Shown here piece after piece: positions 24,749 to 26,631 of a stretch of 26,631 bases of DNA (positions are counted from its first letter, which is position 1; every line of letters begins with the position of its first letter). The notes under the pieces are model-generated. The model saw only the letters and a program-made list of their open reading frames with translations, did no database searches and was not told where the DNA came from. Location of the stretch: the NCBI GenBank assembly GCA_007131745.1, contig SLPX01000152.1, forward strand, positions 1-26,631. The letters run 5' to 3'. The translations under genes were made by a program, and so were the position numbers. Source of the stretch: Myxococcales bacterium (lineage in GTDB: Bacteria; Myxococcota; Polyangia; HGW-17; SLPX01).

Positions 24749-24793
24749 AACAAAAATTTCCCGAACACTCCATTCCCACGCCGGCCGACAAAA

Positions 24794-25288
24794 TCATTCA
24801 ACCTCGAAGAATTTTTCTTTTGGAGCTGAACAAACAGGGCATTCGTCGGGCGCTGCTCCGTCGACCACGTACCCACACACCGAGCAAACGTTGTATGTCG
24901 TCTCTTCGTCAACCGCCATGTGCGCCATGGCTTTTTTGTACAACCCTGCGTGAACCTGCTCCGCGTCCCGCGCGTAACTAAAACCGATCTCCGCGCCCTT
25001 GTCCCCGTCTTCCCCGGCTTGGCGGATAAACTCCGGATAGATGTTTTCGCTGATGCTGGTTTCACCCTCAAAACTGGCTTCCAGGTTTTCTTCGGTCGAT
25101 TTGATCACTTTCATCTGCCGCAGGTGTTTCACTGCATGAATCCGCTCGGCCGCGGAAATAGCTCGGAACAACTTCGCTATCTGAGGATACCCTTCCTTGT
25201 CCGCTTTTTCGGCAAAGCCCAGAAGTCTTATGGCCGCCTTGGCCTCACCCACGTATGCAGTGTACAGGTTTTCTTGGGTTTTCGTCAT
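24794..25288 (-). CDS. rbr: Rubrerythrin
   Basis: The 164-residue protein has an N-terminal four-helix ferritin-like domain with the diiron ligand patterns VGEAKA (E15), AAERIH (E48, H51) and DAEQVH (E110, H113). A C-terminal rubredoxin-like domain follows with C135-x2-C138 and C150-x2-C153. Rubrerythrins reduce hydrogen peroxide in the cytoplasm of anaerobes and microaerobes with electrons passed through the rubredoxin centre. AAGGTGG four bases before ATG 25288 is a strong ribosome site. It follows the chorismate mutase gene by 30 bp and is probably co-transcribed with it. The domain order is that of classical rubrerythrin. Confidence 0.95.
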   Translation of the reverse strand: MTKTQENLYTAYVGEAKAAIRLLGFAEKADKEGYPQIAKLFRAISAAERIHAVKHLRQMKVIKSTEENLEASFEGETSISENIYPEFIRQAGEDGDKGAEIGFSYARDAEQVHAGLYKKAMAHMAVDEETTYNVCSVCGYVVDGAAPDECPVCSAPKEKFFEVE

Positions 25289-25318
25289 TTTTCCACCTTT
25301 CAGTTTTTTTCTACGACA

Positions 25319-25594
25319 CTATTTTTCTTTCTCTTGTTTTTCATTTTGAAGCCGGCGGGATACGCTCATGATCGTGTCAAAGATTATCTTAAGGTCCGCC
25401 CCTGCCAACGGGTGGGTAGCCATTCCCCCGACCTTTTCCAGCAAGGCTGCCTCCCTGCCTGAATCTCTAACAGCTTCTCCGGAGGACTTTTTCAGCTCCC
25501 CGATTTCCAGAGCGAACTTCATCCGTCGGATGAGAAGAGAGACTATTTCCTCATCCACCTCGTCTATTCTTTTTCGCAATTCTTCCTTGCTCAT
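25319..25594 (-). CDS. Chorismate mutase, AroQ class
   Basis: The 91-residue stand-alone chorismate mutase converts chorismate to prephenate in phenylalanine and tyrosine synthesis. The active-site residues of the AroQ fold align with those of the E. coli P-protein mutase domain at the same spacing: R7, R24, K35, D44, R47, E48 and Q83. The three-helix layout (LRKRIDEVDEEIVSLLIRRM, VRDSGREAALLEKV, IFDTIMSVSRRLQ) is standard. It lacks a signal peptide, so it is cytoplasmic, and is not fused to prephenate dehydratase or DAHP synthase. It is upstream of the rubrerythrin gene in the same direction. Confidence 0.93.
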   Translation of the reverse strand: MSKEELRKRIDEVDEEIVSLLIRRMKFALEIGELKKSSGEAVRDSGREAALLEKVGGMATHPLAGADLKIIFDTIMSVSRRLQNEKQEKEK

Positions 25595-25760
25595 GACAGC
25601 GTACTTTATGCCGGATTTTCACCCGGCCATCAATATTTTAAGACATTGATAAACACTAAGGGCTGCTCCTTCCGCCTTTTCAAATTCATCGTAACAGTTT
25701 AATGTGGGAGAGTAGCAGAGAGCGGACAATAATAATAACTGAAAACCAAAGTGAACTAAA

Positions 25761-26631
25761 ATGATATCATCAAAAAAACTGTGGATTTTCTGCATCCTAT
25801 TTTTCTCCACTTTTTGGATTGCAGCGTGCGCTCAGGAATCCGATTCGAGACCATTGCCCACGATCGACGCGGGGGTTGACGGAGGGGGAGGCGAAAACGG
25901 CGAGGGAATATGCGGCAACGGAATCATCGAAGAAGGAGAAGAATGCGACGACGGTAATCTCGTAGATGGAGACGGATGCAGCTCTGAATGTAAGATCGAA
26001 GCGGGATGGTCCTGTTCGGGCGAACCCAGTTTTTGCGAGATCCTTTGCGGAAACGGCATTTTGGATCCGGGTGAACAGTGCGACGGCAATCTGCTTGGAG
26101 GAAACGATTGCACTACCATTCCCGGCAACTATACGGGAGGAACGCTGAAATGCAGCCCCGGATGTATGTTCGACACAACGGAATGCATTCTGCCGGGTTG
26201 CGGCAACGGAATCCTGGACCCAGGGGAGGAGTGTGACCACGGAGATCAAAACTCCACAACAGGTGAATGTTTGCCGAACTGCAAGCTGGCTACCTGCGGC
26301 GACGGCTACGTATGGGAGGGCGTGGAAGAATGCGACGACGGCAACAACATAGCAGGAGACGGCTGTTCGCCTGACTGCAAGATAGAAAACCTGCCGTTAT
26401 TGTATTCCATCCAAACGGTTTCGGGTGGTTGGTCGACCACCATGATTACTTACGCGGGAAAACCCCACGCTCCGACCCAGCCGGTGATCGCTGCTGCGAA
26501 CGCTCAAACCCGCGGTGAAGCATATGTCTTCACCCAGACGACTTACCACGTTTTGACGGTTCCCGGGTTGGAATGGATTGAACACGGTTCCATCCCGTCA
26601 AAGTTTACAGGCGCGAACGGCACAAACCTGA
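25761..26631 (+). CDS. Cys-rich repeat lipoprotein (3' end missing)
   Basis: The frame is open from ATG 25761 to the window end (290 codons seen). A signal peptide ends in the lipobox WIAAC (Cys23), followed by a Gly/Glu-rich linker. Four copies of the Cys-rich repeat CGNG-x3-x-GE-x-CD-G (DUF4215-like, common in Myxococcota-type surface proteins) start at residues 51, 96, 147 and 179. The first and last show the full form CDDGN...[10 protein letters not shown]. From about residue 210 a different, beta-rich domain begins ([20 protein letters not shown]) and runs off the window. No clear ribosome site precedes the ATG. Such proteins are usually anchored at the outer membrane and exposed; this one's function is unknown. 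Confidence 0.85.
   Translation, partial: MISSKKLWIFCILFFSTFWIAACAQESDSRPLPTIDAGVDGGGGENGEGICGNGIIEEGEECDDGNLVDGDGCSSECKIEAGWSCSGEPSFCEILCGNGILDPGEQCDGNLLGGNDCTTIPGNYTGGTLKCSPGCMFDTTECILPGCGNGILDPGEECDHGDQNSTTGECLPNCKLATCGDGYVWEGVEECDDGNNIAGDGCSPDCKIENLPLLYSIQTVSGGWSTTMITYAGKPHAPTQPVIAAANAQTRGEAYVFTQTTYHVLTVPGLEWIEHGSIPSKFTGANGTNL

Noticed and set aside
1..26631. tRNA, rRNA, CRISPR array or insertion sequence
   Set aside because: None seen by eye: no array of regular repeats, no transposase ORF and no recognisable tRNA or rRNA stretch.

Overview
The window reads as chromosomal DNA of a Gram-negative, double-membraned bacterium. Several products carry lipoprotein signal peptides, one looks like an outer-membrane beta-barrel, and there is an Mla-type ABC transporter. 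Cys-rich CGNG...GEECDDGN repeats, FGE-sulfatase-fold lipoproteins and sulfatase-like hydrolases together suggest a former-deltaproteobacterial lineage (Myxococcota/Bradymonadota-like or a related candidate phylum). That placement is an inference; no rRNA or other marker gene is present. Rubrerythrin suggests an anaerobic or microaerobic life style.

Layout. Positions 1-8263 (+ strand): the 3' part of a membrane phosphoethanolamine-transferase-like protein resembling eukaryotic PIG-N/Mcd4; a 904-residue PQQ-type beta-propeller lipoprotein; an overlapping pair of a 320-residue unknown protein and a PIN-domain nuclease (toxin-antitoxin-like); a YjbQ-family protein; and an anchored protein with a duplicated four-cysteine module. 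Positions 8282-13118: a sulfatase-like lipoprotein (-) and a GH13 glycosidase (+), divergent from a 130-bp spacer. Positions 13138-18473 (-): an envelope gene run of TPR protein, M23/LytM peptidase, small beta-barrel candidate and calcineurin-like phosphoesterase lipoprotein.

Positions 18474-21398 are a rearranged, accessory-looking patch. It holds a 115-bp copy of part of hepT, a truncated FGE-fold gene, an intact hepT/mntA toxin-antitoxin pair, and a full FGE-fold lipoprotein gene. Positions 21439-24748 (+) hold ATPase-permease-permease-ATPase genes of an Mla-type transporter without a visible MCE (MlaD) gene. Positions 24794-25594 (-) hold chorismate mutase and rubrerythrin. From 25761 a Cys-rich repeat lipoprotein runs off the window end.

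The most interesting system is the transporter. The first ATPase lacks the H-loop histidine and the second lacks a proper ABC signature (LGDGM for LSGGM). In a head-to-tail heterodimer both defects fall in the same ATP site and the other site is fully consensus. Two different permeases are also encoded. This predicts an asymmetric, heteromeric Mla-like lipid transporter, unlike the homodimeric MlaF/MlaE pairs of the well-studied complex. Other notable points are the bacterial PIG-N-like enzyme, the PIN pair with an A12 tract inside the nuclease gene, and the absence of the catalytic residues needed for a formylglycine sulfatase/FGE pair although both folds are present.
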